In this document: piece after piece, positions 1 through 10,161 of the stretch
Layout: the number at the start of each line of letters is the position of its first letter
How positions within the stretch are numbered: position 1 is the first letter of the stretch
Source: Janthinobacterium fluminis
GTDB taxonomy: Bacteria; Pseudomonadota; Gammaproteobacteria; Burkholderiales; Burkholderiaceae_D
Assembly: GCF_028595325.1 (NCBI RefSeq)
Contig: NZ_JAQQXR010000006.1
Coordinates: 349,341 to 413,340 of the forward strand
DNA: 64,000 nucleotides
Direction of reading: 5' to 3'
Position numbers and translations under genes: made by a program
Notes under the pieces: model-generated
Told to the model about the DNA's origin: nothing
The model's database searches: none
Seen by the model: the letters and a program-made list of their open reading frames with translations, nothing else

Positions 1-1118
1 AGGACGCCGACGCCGACAAGGCCGCCCGTCCGCCACGCCCACCGCGTCCGCCGCGTGAACCGCGCGAAGCCCGCGAGGCCGGCGACATGCCGGCGCCGCG
101 CGAACGCGCCGAACGCGGCGAACGCCCCGAGCGCGCGCCCCGTCCGCCGCGCGAGCCGCGCGCCGACAAGGCCCCGGTCGCCGAGGTGAAAGTGGAAGAG
201 CTGGAAGTGGGCACGGTCCTGGCCGCCGCCCCGGCGCCATCCACCGGCCCGGCAGTCGAGCAAGAAGCCATCGCCGTCAATCTGCTGAAGCCGGCGACGA
301 GCATCGGTCCTGACGGCGAAGAAGTCGAAGGCGAAGGCGAAGAGCCGCGTCGCCGCCGCCGCCGTGGTGGCCGCAACCGTAACCGCCGCGACCGCGAAAC
401 GGGCGAGCTGATCGAAGCGTCGGCATCCGACGCCGAAGGCCAGGAGTCCGCTCCCGCCGTCAGCTTCAGCGTTGCGCCGGAAGGCGACATCGCCAACGCG
501 CCGGCCCCGGCCGTCGTTGCCGAAGTGGCCGACGCCGCGCCAGCCGTAGCGGCGGAGGCGGTAGCAGTCGTCGCCGCAGCCCCGGCAGCGGTGCTTGAGG
601 TTGCCGCGCCAGCCGTGGTGGCCGAAGTTGCCGCCCCGGTAGCGCCTGCCGAGCCTGTCGTTGCAGCGCCCGTGGTGGAAATCGCCGTCGCCGCGGCAGA
701 GGAAGTCGTCGCCGCGCCGGAAGAAGTCGCCGCCGTCGTCGCCGCGCCTCTGCCGGTCGAGCCTGCGCCCGTAGTCGAAGCGGAAGTCCTTGCGCCGGTG
801 CCGGAAGCGCTTGTGGCCGCCGCGCCCGTGGTCGACGTGGCGCCAGTCGCCGCGCCGGCCCCGGCCGCCCCGGTCGTGGCAGCGGTCGCCGCTGCGCCGG
901 CAGTTGCCGTGCCAGTCGTGGCGGCACCAGCCGTCGACCTGAACGCGGTACTCGGCTCGGCCGGCCTGACACTGGCCGCCACCGACCCGGAAAAACTGCG
1001 CGCGGCACGCGAGGCGGCCGCCAAGGCGGTTGCTCCGGTGCGCAAGCCACGCGAGCGCAAGCCGCTGCCGGCGCAAGCCGACGAGCCGCTGGTGCAAGTG
1101 AACACGCAGCGCCAATAA
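1..1118 (+). CDS. rne: Ribonuclease E, C-terminal part (partial at window start)
   Basis: This open frame enters from the left edge (codons in phase from base 3) and ends at TAA 1116-1118, giving about 372 residues. It begins with Arg/Pro-rich acidic and basic repeats, has an arginine cluster followed by GGRNRNRR near 350-390, then a very long Ala/Val/Pro-rich low-complexity stretch, and closes with a basic tail. This is the disordered RNA- and protein-binding scaffold of RNase E, which organises the RNA degradosome at the inner membrane. The catalytic S1/RNase half lies outside the window. The family is inferred from the composition of this tail, so an Rng/Rne paralogue cannot be fully excluded. 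A strong intrinsic terminator follows. Confidence 0.8.
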   Translation, partial: DADADKAARPPRPPRPPREPREAREAGDMPAPRERAERGERPERAPRPPREPRADKAPVAEVKVEELEVGTVLAAAPAPSTGPAVEQEAIAVNLLKPATSIGPDGEEVEGEGEEPRRRRRRGGRNRNRRDRETGELIEASASDAEGQESAPAVSFSVAPEGDIANAPAPAVVAEVADAAPAVAAEAVAVVAAAPAAVLEVAAPAVVAEVAAPVAPAEPVVAAPVVEIAVAAAEEVVAAPEEVAAVVAAPLPVEPAPVVEAEVLAPVPEALVAAAPVVDVAPVAAPAPAAPVVAAVAAAPAVAVPVVAAPAVDLNAVLGSAGLTLAATDPEKLRAAREAAAKAVAPVRKPRERKPLPAQADEPLVQVNTQRQ

Positions 1119-1154
1119 GCTGAACGGGAGTCATCCCCGCCAGTTGCTCTAAAC

Positions 1155-1187
1155 AAAAGGGGAAGCCAGGTGCTTCCCCTTTTTTAT
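1155..1187 (+). terminator. Intrinsic terminator after rne
   Basis: A 12-bp perfect stem (1155-1166 with 1172-1183) has a 5-nt loop and runs into a T tract. It lies 37 bases after the rne stop codon. Confidence 0.9.
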
Positions 1188-1192
1188 TCACT

Positions 1193-1246
1193 GGGGACAG
1201 ACCACGATTTTCCAGCAATATTGCTGGAAAATCGTGGTCTGTCCCC
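1193..1246. repeat. REP-like long palindrome, copy 1
   Basis: A perfect 54-nt palindrome centred between 1219 and 1220. The outer arms start with GGGGACAGACCACGATTT, and the centre CCAGCAAT/ATTGCTGG is unique to this copy. It lies between the rne terminator and chrA, and ends 17 bases before the chrA start. Related copies are at 54989-55048 and 57982-58040. Confidence 0.9.
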
Positions 1247-1263
1247 GCCACCGGCCGCCGCCC

Positions 1264-2598
1264 ATGACAACTGTCCTCGAACGCCCCGCCCCCGTCAGCC
1301 TCGGCACGGCCTTCTGGTATTGGCTCAAGCTGGGTTGCATCAGCTTCGGCGGCCCGGCCGGCCAGATCGCCCTGATGCACACGGAATTGGTCGAGCGCCG
1401 CCGCTGGATTTCCGAGCAGCGCTTCCTGCACGCGCTCAATTACTGCATGCTGCTGCCCGGCCCGGAAGCGACCCAGCTCGCCGTCTACATCGGCTGGCTG
1501 CTGCACAAGACCCGCGGCGGCATTCTGGCCGGCCTGCTGTTCGTGCTGCCCTCGCTCTTCATCCTGATGCTGCTGTCGTGGATCTATCTGGCCTACGGCA
1601 AGCTGCCCCTGGTCGCCGGTGTGTTGTACGGCATCAAGCCGGCCGTCGTCGCCATCGTGCTGGCGGCCGCCTGGCGCATCGCCCGCCGCTCGCTGAAGAA
1701 TGCCGCCCTGGGCGCCATCGCCGTCGCCGCCTTTCTCGCCATCGCCGTGTTTCATCTGCCATTTCCAGCCATCGTGCTCGGCGCGGCCGCGATCGGCCTG
1801 GCCGGCGGCCGCTACTGGCCCGGCCACTTCCAGATCGGCGGCGGCCACCCGGACGCGCGCGCCAGCTACGGCCCGGCCATCATCGACGACGACAGTCCGA
1901 CGCCGGCGCACGCGCGCTTTTCCTGGGGCCGCCTGCTGGCCATCGCCGCGCTAGGCGGCGGCCTCGGCCTTGCCGCCTGGGGCTTGCTGGCGGCGCTGTT
2001 CGGCGCCGCCGGCCCACTGGCGCAGATGGCCTGGTTCTTCAGCAAGGCGGCGCTGCTGACCTTCGGCGGCGCCTACGCCGTACTGCCCTATGTCTACCAG
2101 GGCGGCGTGGAAACCTTCCACTGGCTCAGCGGCGCGCAAATGATGGACGGCCTGGCGCTCGGCGAAACCACGCCCGGCCCCCTGATCATGATCGTCGCCT
2201 TCGTCGGTTTCGTCGGCGCCTGGACCCATGCGCTGTTCGGCGACCAGTTGGCGCTGGCCGGCGTGGCCGGCGCCTGCGTCGCCACCTTCTTCACCTTCCT
2301 GCCGTCCTTCCTGTTCATCCTGGCCGGCGGGCCGCTGGTCGAATCGACGCGCGACAATATCCGCCTGACGGCGCCGCTGACGGCCATTTCGGCCGCCGTC
2401 GTCGGCGTCATCGTCAGCCTTGCGCTGTTTTTCGGCCAGCACGTCTTCTACTTGCAGGCCCCGCGGCCGCACTGGGATGTGGCCGCCATCGCCATCGGCG
2501 CGGCCGCCTGCGTCGCCCTGTTGCGCTTCCAGGCCGGCACCATCAAATTGCTGTTCGCCTGTGCCGCGGCCGGCCTCGTGCTATCGTATCTGCCTTAG
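1264..2598 (+). CDS. chrA: Chromate efflux transporter (CHR family, long form)
   Basis: A 444-residue inner-membrane protein of the CHR family, which exports chromate in characterised members. The two homologous halves typical of long-chain ChrA are visible. The N-half carries FGGPAGQ near residues 27-33, followed by [11 protein letters not shown]. The C-half carries [11 protein letters not shown] and the matching TPGPL motif. About ten hydrophobic segments are present. The ATG at 1264 is preferred; an upstream in-frame TG-type start at 1234 would lie inside the palindromic repeat. It may be co-transcribed with moaA 32 bases downstream, although the functions are unrelated. Substrate is inferred from the family. 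Confidence 0.88.
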   Translation: MTTVLERPAPVSLGTAFWYWLKLGCISFGGPAGQIALMHTELVERRRWISEQRFLHALNYCMLLPGPEATQLAVYIGWLLHKTRGGILAGLLFVLPSLFILMLLSWIYLAYGKLPLVAGVLYGIKPAVVAIVLAAAWRIARRSLKNAALGAIAVAAFLAIAVFHLPFPAIVLGAAAIGLAGGRYWPGHFQIGGGHPDARASYGPAIIDDDSPTPAHARFSWGRLLAIAALGGGLGLAAWGLLAALFGAAGPLAQMAWFFSKAALLTFGGAYAVLPYVYQGGVETFHWLSGAQMMDGLALGETTPGPLIMIVAFVGFVGAWTHALFGDQLALAGVAGACVATFFTFLPSFLFILAGGPLVESTRDNIRLTAPLTAISAAVVGVIVSLALFFGQHVFYLQAPRPHWDVAAIAIGAAACVALLRFQAGTIKLLFACAAAGLVLSYLP

Positions 2599-2630
2599 CG
2601 GTATTTCGCGTATTGTGCTTCAAAGAATTC

Positions 2631-3740
2631 ATGGCTGAAAAGATCATCCTCCTCGCCGACGGCCGCCAGCCGCCGCCGGCGATCCCGGCGCTGCTGGAGG
2701 CGGCGGACGGCGCCCTGAGCGACCGGCTTGGCCGGCCGCTGCACGATTTGCGCATCTCCATCACGGACCGCTGCAACTTCCGCTGCGTGTACTGCATGCC
2801 GAAGGAGGTGTTCGACAAGGACCACGCCTTCCTGCCCCACGGCGCCCTGCTATCCTTCGAGGAAATCAGCCGCGTCGCCGCGCTGTTCGTCGCCCACGGC
2901 GTGCAGAAAATCCGCCTGACCGGCGGCGAGCCCTTGCTGCGCAAGAACATCGAAAAACTGGTCGCCATGCTGGCCGCCCTGAGGACGCCGGCCGGCCAGC
3001 CGCTCGATTTGACGCTGACGACCAACGGCTCGCTGCTGGCGAAGAAGGCCAGGGCGCTCAAGGACGCCGGCTTGAGCCGCGTCACCGTCTCGCTCGACGC
3101 CCTCGACGACGCCACCTTCAAGCGCATGAACGACGTCGACTTCGCCGTCGCCGACGTGCTGCACGGCATCACCGTCGCGCACGAGGTCGGCCTGGGGCCG
3201 GTCAAGGTGAATATGGTCGTCAAGGCCGGCATGAACGACCAGGAAATCCTGCCGATGGCGCGCCACTTCAAAGGCACGCCGACGATCCTGCGCTACATCG
3301 AATACATGGACGTGGGCGCCTCGAACGGCTGGAACCTGAGCGAGGTGGTGCCCTCGGCCGAGGTGGCGCGGCGCATCGGCGCGCTGATGCCGATCGAGCC
3401 GCTCGGCGCCAACTACGCCGGCGAGACGGCGGCGCGTTGGCGCTACCACGACGGCGGCGGCGAAATCGGCCTGATCTCCAGCGTCACCCAAGCCTTTTGC
3501 TCGAGCTGCACGCGAGCCCGCCTGTCAACCGAGGGCAAACTGTATACTTGCCTGTTCGCCAGCCGCGGCCACGACTTGCGCGCCCTGCTGCGCGGCGGCC
3601 GCAGCGACGCGGAAATCTCGACCGCGCTGGCGCACCTGTGGCGCGGCCGCGCCGACCGCTACTCGGAACTGCGCGCAGCCCACGGCGACGCCCCGGCGGG
3701 CGGCGAAAAAAAAGTTGAAATGTCTTATATAGGTGGTTAA
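2631..3740 (+). CDS. moaA: GTP 3',8-cyclase (MoaA), molybdenum cofactor biosynthesis
   Basis: A radical-SAM enzyme that starts molybdopterin synthesis by converting GTP to 3',8-cyclo-GTP. The 369-residue protein has the radical-SAM cluster cysteines C48, C52 and C55 (CNFRCVYC), the TGGEPLLR motif, and the second 4Fe-4S cluster cysteines C290, C293 and C307. It ends in the double glycine that is conserved and functionally important in MoaA. The start codon is ATG 2631; the upstream Shine-Dalgarno is weak. The stop lies 3 bases before the next gene, so moaA and mobA-moeA form one operon. Confidence 0.96.
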   Translation: MAEKIILLADGRQPPPAIPALLEAADGALSDRLGRPLHDLRISITDRCNFRCVYCMPKEVFDKDHAFLPHGALLSFEEISRVAALFVAHGVQKIRLTGGEPLLRKNIEKLVAMLAALRTPAGQPLDLTLTTNGSLLAKKARALKDAGLSRVTVSLDALDDATFKRMNDVDFAVADVLHGITVAHEVGLGPVKVNMVVKAGMNDQEILPMARHFKGTPTILRYIEYMDVGASNGWNLSEVVPSAEVARRIGALMPIEPLGANYAGETAARWRYHDGGGEIGLISSVTQAFCSSCTRARLSTEGKLYTCLFASRGHDLRALLRGGRSDAEISTALAHLWRGRADRYSELRAAHGDAPAGGEKKVEMSYIGG

Positions 3741-3743
3741 GCA

Positions 3744-5603
3744 ATGATCGACACACAGCAAATCAGCGGCCTGATCCTGGCCGGCGGACGCGGCACGCGC
3801 ATGGGCCGCGTCGACAAGGGTTTGATGCCGCTGCGCGGCACGACGATGGCGGCCCAGGTGCTGCGGGCGCTGGCGCCGCAAGTGGGGCCGCTGGCCATCA
3901 ACGCCAACCAGAACCAGGCCAGTTACGAAGCGCTGGGCGCCCCCGTCTGGCCCGACGACCTCGCCGGCTTCGAGGGGCCGCTGGCCGGCTTGCAGACCGG
4001 GCTGCGCCGCTGCGCCACCGACTACCTGCTCAGCGCGCCCTGCGACGCGCCCTTCCTGCCGGCCGACCTGGGCGCGCGGCTGGCCGCGGCCCTGCTGGAA
4101 CAGAACGCCGACGTCGCCGTCGCCGTCACCCTCGACAGCGCGCCGGACTCGGCGCCCCGGCAACAAGTCCACCCGGTCTTCTGCCTGATGAAAACCACCG
4201 TGCTGCCGGCGCTGGACGCCTACCTGGACGGCGGCGGCCGGCGCATGGACGGCTGGTACGAGGAACTGAGGGTGGCCCGTGTCGTCTTCGAGCAGGCCGA
4301 CGCCTTCCGCAACATCAATACGCTGGAACAATTGCGCAGCGCCGAGGCGGCCGCGACGCCAGCCGGCGCGCCGGCCCCGCTGTCGGTGCGCGCCGCCCAA
4401 AGCCTCATCGACGCGGCCGTCGCGCCGCTCGACGCGGCCGAGCAGGTGGCGCTGCGCAGCGCGCTCGAGCGTGTGCTGGCGGCCGACATCCTGTCGCCGA
4501 TCGATGTGCCGGCGCACGACAATTCGGCGATGGACGGCTACGCCCTGCGCGGCGCCGACCTGCGCGCCGGCGCCGCCACGACGCTGGACATCGTCGCCAC
4601 CGTCTACGCCGGCCATCCGGCCGAAGTCGCCATCGGCGCGGGCCAGTGCGCGCGCATCATGACGGGCGCCGTGATGCCCGAGGGCTGCGACAGCGTGGTG
4701 CCGCAGGAGCTGGTCAGCGCCGCCGGCAACGTCGTGACGATACCGCCGGACGCCATCGGCCCCGGCGCCAACCGCCGCCGCCAGGGCGAAGACTTGAAGG
4801 CCGGCCACCCGGCCCTGAAAAAAGGCAAGCGCATCGGCCCGGCCGAACTCGGCCTGCTGGCCTCGCTCGGCATTGCCGAGGTGCCGGTGCAGCGGCGCCT
4901 GCGGGTGGCCTTCTTCTCCACCGGCGACGAACTGCGCTCGATCGGCGAGCCGCTGGACGCCGGCTGCGTCTACGACAGCAACCGCTACACCCTGTTCGGC
5001 ATGCTCAGCCGGCTCGGCTGCGACATCCTCGACATGGGCATCGTCAAGGACGAGCCGGCGGCGCTGGAGGCGGCGCTGCGCAGCGCCTGCGAAAACGCCG
5101 ACGCCGTCATCACCTCGGGCGGCGTGTCGTCCGGCGACGCCGACTACACCCGCGCCATCATGGCCAGGCTGGGCGAAGTCAGCTTCTGGAGCATCGACAT
5201 GCGGCCGGGCCGTCCCATGGCCTTCGGCAACATCGCCTCGAACGGCCGCGGCGCCGTCCTGCTCGGCCTGCCGGGCAATCCGGTCGCCGTCATGGTGACC
5301 TTCTACTTCTTCGCCCGCGCCGCGCTGCTGCGCATGATGGGCGCGGACGCCGCGCCGCCGCCGCTGCTGCGGGTGCGCTCGCAGGGCGCCATCCGCAAAA
5401 AAGCGGGGCGCACGGAATTCCAGCGCGGCATCATCGAGACCGGCGCCGACGGCCAGCAACAGCTGCGCATCACCGGCGCGCAAGGCTCGGGCATCCTGCG
5501 CTCGATGTCGGAGGCAAACTGCATGGTCGTGCTGCACGCGGAGCAAGGCCATGTCGCCGCCGGCGACTGGGTCGACGTCATGCTGTTCGACGGCCTGGCC
5601 TAG
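3744..5603 (+). CDS. mobA-moeA: MobA-MoeA fusion: Mo-cofactor guanylyltransferase / molybdopterin molybdotransferase
   Basis: A single 619-residue frame joins two normally separate enzymes. Residues 1-200 are MobA-like, with the nucleotide-binding LAGGRGTRMG at 12-21 and Lys25; this part would attach GMP to the cofactor. Residues from about 212 to the end are a complete MoeA, which inserts molybdate into adenylylated molybdopterin. Its motifs include MDGYALR, GGVSSGDADY and PGNPVAVMV. An Ala/Pro-rich linker near residues 195-215 separates the parts. No frameshift or internal stop is seen, and MobA and MoeA each have normal length. It sits directly behind moaA. The fused order means the last two steps of Moco maturation are covalently coupled. 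Confidence 0.93.
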   Translation: MIDTQQISGLILAGGRGTRMGRVDKGLMPLRGTTMAAQVLRALAPQVGPLAINANQNQASYEALGAPVWPDDLAGFEGPLAGLQTGLRRCATDYLLSAPCDAPFLPADLGARLAAALLEQNADVAVAVTLDSAPDSAPRQQVHPVFCLMKTTVLPALDAYLDGGGRRMDGWYEELRVARVVFEQADAFRNINTLEQLRSAEAAATPAGAPAPLSVRAAQSLIDAAVAPLDAAEQVALRSALERVLAADILSPIDVPAHDNSAMDGYALRGADLRAGAATTLDIVATVYAGHPAEVAIGAGQCARIMTGAVMPEGCDSVVPQELVSAAGNVVTIPPDAIGPGANRRRQGEDLKAGHPALKKGKRIGPAELGLLASLGIAEVPVQRRLRVAFFSTGDELRSIGEPLDAGCVYDSNRYTLFGMLSRLGCDILDMGIVKDEPAALEAALRSACENADAVITSGGVSSGDADYTRAIMARLGEVSFWSIDMRPGRPMAFGNIASNGRGAVLLGLPGNPVAVMVTFYFFARAALLRMMGADAAPPPLLRVRSQGAIRKKAGRTEFQRGIIETGADGQQQLRITGAQGSGILRSMSEANCMVVLHAEQGHVAAGDWVDVMLFDGLA

Positions 5604-5627
5604 GCGGCGCCGGCTCCCTGGCAATCG

Positions 5628-5663
5628 GCGCCCCGGCCGCCTCCCAGGGGGCGGCCGGGGCGC
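5628..5663 (+). terminator. Strong GC hairpin after mobA-moeA (probable terminator)
   Basis: A perfect 14-bp stem (5628-5641 with 5650-5663) has an 8-nt loop and starts 25 bases after the stop codon. There is no real T tract behind it, so termination strength is uncertain. Confidence 0.5.
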
Positions 5664-5821
5664 GCCCTATCGCAAAAAATCCCGTCAGGCAATCTTCCAT
5701 CGAGGAACAATATTGCCAAGCTGCACAGCAAAATTGTAACAAAAATATTTCTATACTAGCATTATAGTTTCACAGGTGATAACATGCGTTTCCGCTGACG
5801 AATTTACTTGTGATTTTAATA

Positions 5822-6703
5822 ATGATTAGTAATAAAAACATATCTACCGTCTACTCCCGCCTGCGGTCGATCTGTGGCATGTTGAGCGTACTGCTCTGCT
5901 TCAGCGTCATGTCGCTGGCGCCGCTGGCAGTCGAGGCGAAGACCGGCCTGGGCGCCGACCGCCTGGAAAATTGCAACTGGAACCGCCCGGGCGTCAATCC
6001 CTTCATGGGCGACGTCGTCGCCGCCGTCGACCGCTACACCGAGATTCCCGCCGCCGTCCGCGAGCGCCTGAAACAACGCATGCGCGACCGCAATTTCGAC
6101 GAATTCGTCACCATCAGCCGCGACGCCATCAGCGGCCGCCACGACTACGACGCGCGCATCAGCGACATGCACTTCGGCGAAGGCCGCGTCTGCAAACAAG
6201 TCTCGCGCGCGGGCTGGAACGCGCAAATGAAAGAGCGCGGCCTGGTGTATTGCGAGCAAGATCATTGCATCCTGGTGCCTACCGTCTGCCGCAACGTCAG
6301 CCGCATCACCCGCAAACCGCAGGCGCCGGGTACGGCGGGAGCGGGCGCCGCCGGCGGCGCGCCCGCCAACTACGCCGCCGCGGCCCTGCCCGGCACCGTG
6401 CCGTCCACGCCCAGCACGCCGTATGAAGAATTGCGCCCCGGTTCGCTGCACGGCGACGTGCCCGCCATCGGCAGCAGCCCCGAAGCGCTGCTCTCGCCCG
6501 GCTTGACGCAAGGCCCCGGCTTCCTCGCCAGCGGTCTGGCCAGCAGCGCCGCAATTCTATCCGGCAGCCCGGGCGGTTCGGGACGCGCCAAGTCCCAGGG
6601 CCTGGTGGTGCCGCTGACGCCCGTTCCCGAGCCGGAAACCTGGGGCATGCTGCTGGCCGGCATGGCCGTGCTGGCGGTGGCGGCGCGCCGCCGCCGCGCC
6701 TGA
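5822..6703 (+). CDS. PEP-CTERM sorting-domain protein
   Basis: A 293-residue exported protein of unknown function. It has an N-terminal signal peptide (hydrophobic stretch ending VEAK), a central domain with several cysteines, a Gly/Ala/Pro/Ser-rich spacer, and a C-terminal PEP-CTERM tripartite tag: VPEPETWGMLL, a hydrophobic segment and a terminal RRRR cluster. Such tags are recognised by exosortase, which removes them and transfers the protein to the cell surface or extracellular matrix. ATG 5822 was chosen. An in-frame GTG at 5810 adds four residues, and neither has a clear ribosome site. The AT-rich region upstream, with a TATACT -10-like element near 5750, differs from the surrounding composition. 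Confidence 0.85.
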   Translation: MISNKNISTVYSRLRSICGMLSVLLCFSVMSLAPLAVEAKTGLGADRLENCNWNRPGVNPFMGDVVAAVDRYTEIPAAVRERLKQRMRDRNFDEFVTISRDAISGRHDYDARISDMHFGEGRVCKQVSRAGWNAQMKERGLVYCEQDHCILVPTVCRNVSRITRKPQAPGTAGAGAAGGAPANYAAAALPGTVPSTPSTPYEELRPGSLHGDVPAIGSSPEALLSPGLTQGPGFLASGLASSAAILSGSPGGSGRAKSQGLVVPLTPVPEPETWGMLLAGMAVLAVAARRRRA

Positions 6704-6713
6704 ACGGCGGCCC

Positions 6714-8726
6714 TCAGCGGGGCGTATCGTTCAAGTGCGCCAGCGCCTGCGCCGAACTGGCGTACAGGGCCGGCTCCCTGTCTCTGCGCTGGAACGCCTG
6801 GCCGAAATAGGCGCGCATGAAGGTGCTGTGGGTGTAGCGGGTGACGCGGCTGTAGTAGCGCTCGCTCAAGCCGTTCACCATATCGATGTAATCGTCGAGC
6901 AAATCCGGCAGGATCGTGAAATTATCATAGTTGACGATGGCCGGCACCTTGCGCCCGAGCGGCGCCAGCCGCGCCGCGACCAGCTCGCGGATCGCCGTAA
7001 TCGCGGCGGCATCGGCCACCGTGTAGCCCTCGAAGTTCACAAAGAATAATTGTTTCAACGGGTCGTAGACGAGCCGCTGCCCGAGCGGCAACGCCAGCAA
7101 ATCCGCCCGCAAGCCCATTCCATCGTCGCGGAAAATGCGCGCATCCATCAGCTTCAACTCCTTGCTGATCTGCGGCGCGAAGTCCATCTGGCGCAAGATG
7201 TCGCGCTCCAGCTCGACGCCGGGGGCAATCTCGAACAACTCCAGCCCCTGCGGCGTCAGGCGGAACACGCAGCGCTCGGTGACAAACAGCGCCGGCTGGC
7301 CGCGCCCGCCCGCATGCGCGCCGCTATAGCTGCGGTGCTCGACCGCGTCGACGAACTTGCGGCAGGCGCCTTCCTGCAGAATCCGCAGATGGCCCGCATC
7401 GATCGCCAATTTTCCGCCATCGGCGCTGAAGGTGCCGACAAACACCACCTTTTTCGCGTTCTGGCTGATATTGATGAAGCCGCCGGCGCCGGCCAGGCGG
7501 CGGCCGAACTTGCTGACGTTGACATTGCCGTGGCGGTCGGCCTGGGCCAGGCCGAGTATCGCCACGTCGAGCCCGCCGCCGTCGTAGAAATCGAATTGCG
7601 CCGGTTGGTCGATGATCGCGTCGGCATTGGTGGCGGCGCCGAAATTCAAGCCGCCGGCCGGCATGCCGCCGATCACGCCCGGTTCCGCCGTCAAGGTCAG
7701 CAAATCGAGCAGCTTCTCCTCGGCCGCGACGGCGGCGACGCCCTCCGGCATGCCGATGCCCAGGTTCACCACGCTGTTGGCCGGCACCTCCATCAGCGCG
7801 CGGCGGGCAATCACCTTGCGCGCGCACAGGGCCATCGGCGCCACGCTCGACAGCGGCACGCGCAGCTCGCCGGCAAAGGCGGCGCTGTACGGCTCGGCGA
7901 ACGTCTGCATATGGTATTCGGGCTTTTCCGCCACCACCACGCAATCGACCAGGATGCCGGGGATCTTCACCTGGCGCGGATTCAGGCTGCCGCGCTCGGC
8001 GATGCGCTCGACCTGGACGATGACGATGCCGCCGGAATTGTGCGCCGCCATCGCGATGGCCAGCGCCTCCAGCGTCAGCGCCTCGCGCTCCATCGTCACA
8101 TTGCCGTTCGCATCGGCCGTCGTGCCGCGGATGATGCCGACGTGGATGGGCAGGCTCTTGTAGAACAGGCATTCCTTGCCGCCCAGCAGGCTCAACTCGA
8201 CCAGCTCCTCGCTGGTGCGCGCATTGATCTTGCCGCCGCCGAAACGCGGATCGACGAAGGTGCCCAGGCCAACCTCGGACAACAGGCCGGGCTTGCCGCC
8301 GGCGATCTCGCGGAACAAATGGCTGATCACGCCCTGCGGCAGATTGTAGGCCTCGATCTGGTTGTCCATCGCCAGGCGCTGCAGCTTCGGCACCAGGCCC
8401 CAGTGGCCGCCGATGACGCGCCGCAGCATGCCGGCGTGCGCCAGATGGTTCAGGCCGCGCTCCTTGCCGTCGCCCTGGCCGGCCGCGTACACCAGCGTCA
8501 AGTCGCGCGGGTGGGCCAGGCCGTCGGGCGCCTCGCCGCCCGGCTGCAGGAAACGCTGCTCCAGCGCCACCGCGATATTCTCGGCGAAGCCGATGCCGAC
8601 GAAGCCGCCGGTGGCGACCGTGTCGCCGTCATGGATCAGGCGCACGGCGTCGGCGGCGCTGACGATCTTGTCGCGCTGGGCGCCGTGCAGGCCGGCCACG
8701 GCCGGGTCGATGTTGCGAGATGCCAT
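6714..8726 (-). CDS. Acyl-CoA:acetate / propionate CoA-transferase (PcoA/YdiF type) with C-terminal extension
   Basis: A 670-residue family I CoA-transferase with fused alpha and beta parts. The glycine-rich TGGFVGIGF lies near residues 39-47 and the catalytic glutamate is E348 ([13 protein letters not shown]), the position that forms the glutamyl-CoA thioester in YdiF. Such enzymes move CoA between short-chain acyl-CoAs and acetate or 3-ketoacids. The last ~130 residues (from about 535) extend beyond the usual ~520-residue family length and resemble no domain I can name. A good ribosome site, CGGAG, precedes the ATG. It converges on the PEP-CTERM gene with only a 10-base gap. Exact substrate is not predictable. 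Confidence 0.85.
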   Translation of the reverse strand: MASRNIDPAVAGLHGAQRDKIVSAADAVRLIHDGDTVATGGFVGIGFAENIAVALEQRFLQPGGEAPDGLAHPRDLTLVYAAGQGDGKERGLNHLAHAGMLRRVIGGHWGLVPKLQRLAMDNQIEAYNLPQGVISHLFREIAGGKPGLLSEVGLGTFVDPRFGGGKINARTSEELVELSLLGGKECLFYKSLPIHVGIIRGTTADANGNVTMEREALTLEALAIAMAAHNSGGIVIVQVERIAERGSLNPRQVKIPGILVDCVVVAEKPEYHMQTFAEPYSAAFAGELRVPLSSVAPMALCARKVIARRALMEVPANSVVNLGIGMPEGVAAVAAEEKLLDLLTLTAEPGVIGGMPAGGLNFGAATNADAIIDQPAQFDFYDGGGLDVAILGLAQADRHGNVNVSKFGRRLAGAGGFINISQNAKKVVFVGTFSADGGKLAIDAGHLRILQEGACRKFVDAVEHRSYSGAHAGGRGQPALFVTERCVFRLTPQGLELFEIAPGVELERDILRQMDFAPQISKELKLMDARIFRDDGMGLRADLLALPLGQRLVYDPLKQLFFVNFEGYTVADAAAITAIRELVAARLAPLGRKVPAIVNYDNFTILPDLLDDYIDMVNGLSERYYSRVTRYTHSTFMRAYFGQAFQRRDREPALYASSAQALAHLNDTPR

Positions 8727-8771
8727 GTTTGCTCCGATTAAAAAACCGCATCAAACTTCCGCACAGCGCAG

Positions 8772-10139
8772 TTAGGGCGCCGGCGCCTCATCCACTTCCA
8801 GCTCCGGCCCCAACAAGATCTGCGCCGCCTCGCCCGGCAAGGCTTCCACCGACTTCAGCTTACGCGCCATCTGGCGGCTGCGCACTTCCGCGTTCTCGAT
8901 ATTTTTGGCGGCCCGCTCCAGCGCCAGTTTGGTCTGCGTCAGGACATCGCCGAATTTGCCAAACTCCGTCTTCACCGCGCCCAGCACCTGCCACACCTCG
9001 GACGAGCGGCGCTCCAGCGCCAGCGTGCGGAAGCCCATCTGCAGGCTGTTCAGCAAGGCCGACAAGGTCGACGGTCCGGCGATGCTGACCCGGTGCACGC
9101 GCTGCAACTCGTCGGCCAGGCCGGGCCGCCGCATCACCTCGGCGTACAAGCCCTCCGTCGGCAGGAACATAATGGCGAAATCGGTGGTGTGCGGCGGCGC
9201 CACATACTTCTCGGCGATGGTCTTGGCCTCGCCGCGCACGGCCCGCTCCAGCTCGCGCCCGGCCTGCGCCACGCCGTCCGCATCGGCCCGCTCGGCGGCC
9301 TCGACCAGCCGCTCGTACTGTTCCTTGGGGAACTTGGCGTCGATCGGCATCCACACCGGCGCGCCCCCCTCTACCGCGCCGGGCAACTTCAGCGCGAATT
9401 CCACGCGCGCGCCCGTGCCGGGCAGGGTTTCCACATTCTTCGCATACTGGTCCGCAGTGAGCACTTGCTCCAGCAGCATCTCCAACTGCACCTCGCCCCA
9501 GGTGCCGCGCGTCTTGACGTTGGTGAGCACCCGCTTCAGGTCGCCCACGCCGATGGCCAGTTGCTGCATCTCGCCCAAGCCCTGGTGCACCCGCTCAAGC
9601 CGCTCCGACACCTGGCGGAAGGACTCGCTCAGGCGCGCCTCCAGCGTCGCGTGCAGCTTCTCGTCGACGGTCTTGCGCATTTCCTCCAGGCGCGCGCCAT
9701 TATCGGCCTGCAAATCGCGTATCTTCGACTCCAGCGTCGCCCGCACCTCCAGCAGGCGCTGGGCGTTCGACTGCGTCAGATTCAGCAGCGCCTGGTTCAT
9801 CGCCTCGCCGAAGCGGGCCAGGCTGGCCGACTGCTCCTCGCGCCCGGCGTGCGCCTGCGCCAGCGTCTGCGCGCGCAGGCCGTCGAGCTGCTGCACGGTG
9901 GCGCCGTGGAACTGCGCCAGCGCCGCGCTCAACTCCTGCCGCGTGGCCTGGGCCGAAGCCTGCAACTGCATGCGCACCTCGCGCTCGACGCGGTCGATGC
10001 GCTCCAGGCTGTGCTGCTGCAACTGCTGCAACAGCGCCGCGTCGTCGCCGCCGCTGCCGCGGCGCCACAGCAAGGCCGCCTGCAAGGCAATGACGATGGC
10101 GACGCCGGCCAGCAGCGCGAGGAATTCGAAATGGCTCAT
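8772..10139 (-). CDS. rmuC: RmuC family DNA recombination protein
   Basis: A 455-residue protein of the RmuC family, which limits DNA rearrangements such as inversions at short repeats in E. coli. It begins with a single N-terminal membrane anchor (residues ~6-25) and continues with a long coiled coil of Gln/Arg/Glu-rich heptads to about residue 190. It ends in the RmuC nuclease-like domain with TRGTWGEVQLEMLLEQ and PIDAKFPKEQY. The length is normal. It lies between the CoA-transferase and the truncated haemoglobin on the same strand. Confidence 0.93.
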   Translation of the reverse strand: MSHFEFLALLAGVAIVIALQAALLWRRGSGGDDAALLQQLQQHSLERIDRVEREVRMQLQASAQATRQELSAALAQFHGATVQQLDGLRAQTLAQAHAGREEQSASLARFGEAMNQALLNLTQSNAQRLLEVRATLESKIRDLQADNGARLEEMRKTVDEKLHATLEARLSESFRQVSERLERVHQGLGEMQQLAIGVGDLKRVLTNVKTRGTWGEVQLEMLLEQVLTADQYAKNVETLPGTGARVEFALKLPGAVEGGAPVWMPIDAKFPKEQYERLVEAAERADADGVAQAGRELERAVRGEAKTIAEKYVAPPHTTDFAIMFLPTEGLYAEVMRRPGLADELQRVHRVSIAGPSTLSALLNSLQMGFRTLALERRSSEVWQVLGAVKTEFGKFGDVLTQTKLALERAAKNIENAEVRSRQMARKLKSVEALPGEAAQILLGPELEVDEAPAP

Positions 10140-10161
10140 GGATAATGAAAGAGAGAGAACA

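Noticed and set aside
481..960. GCC/GTC-rich near-repeats as a possible CRISPR or satellite
   Set aside because: They encode the Ala/Val/Pro-rich disordered tail of RNase E; there are no regular spacers.
466..1911. Long minus-strand frame opposite rne and chrA
   Set aside because: Arg/Gln/His-rich translation is the usual antisense shadow of GC-rich genes; no family resemblance.
1170..2630. Long plus-strand frame running in front of moaA (total 856 codons)
   Set aside because: Its upstream part is the shifted frame of chrA and the palindrome; MoaA similarity begins only at ATG 2631.
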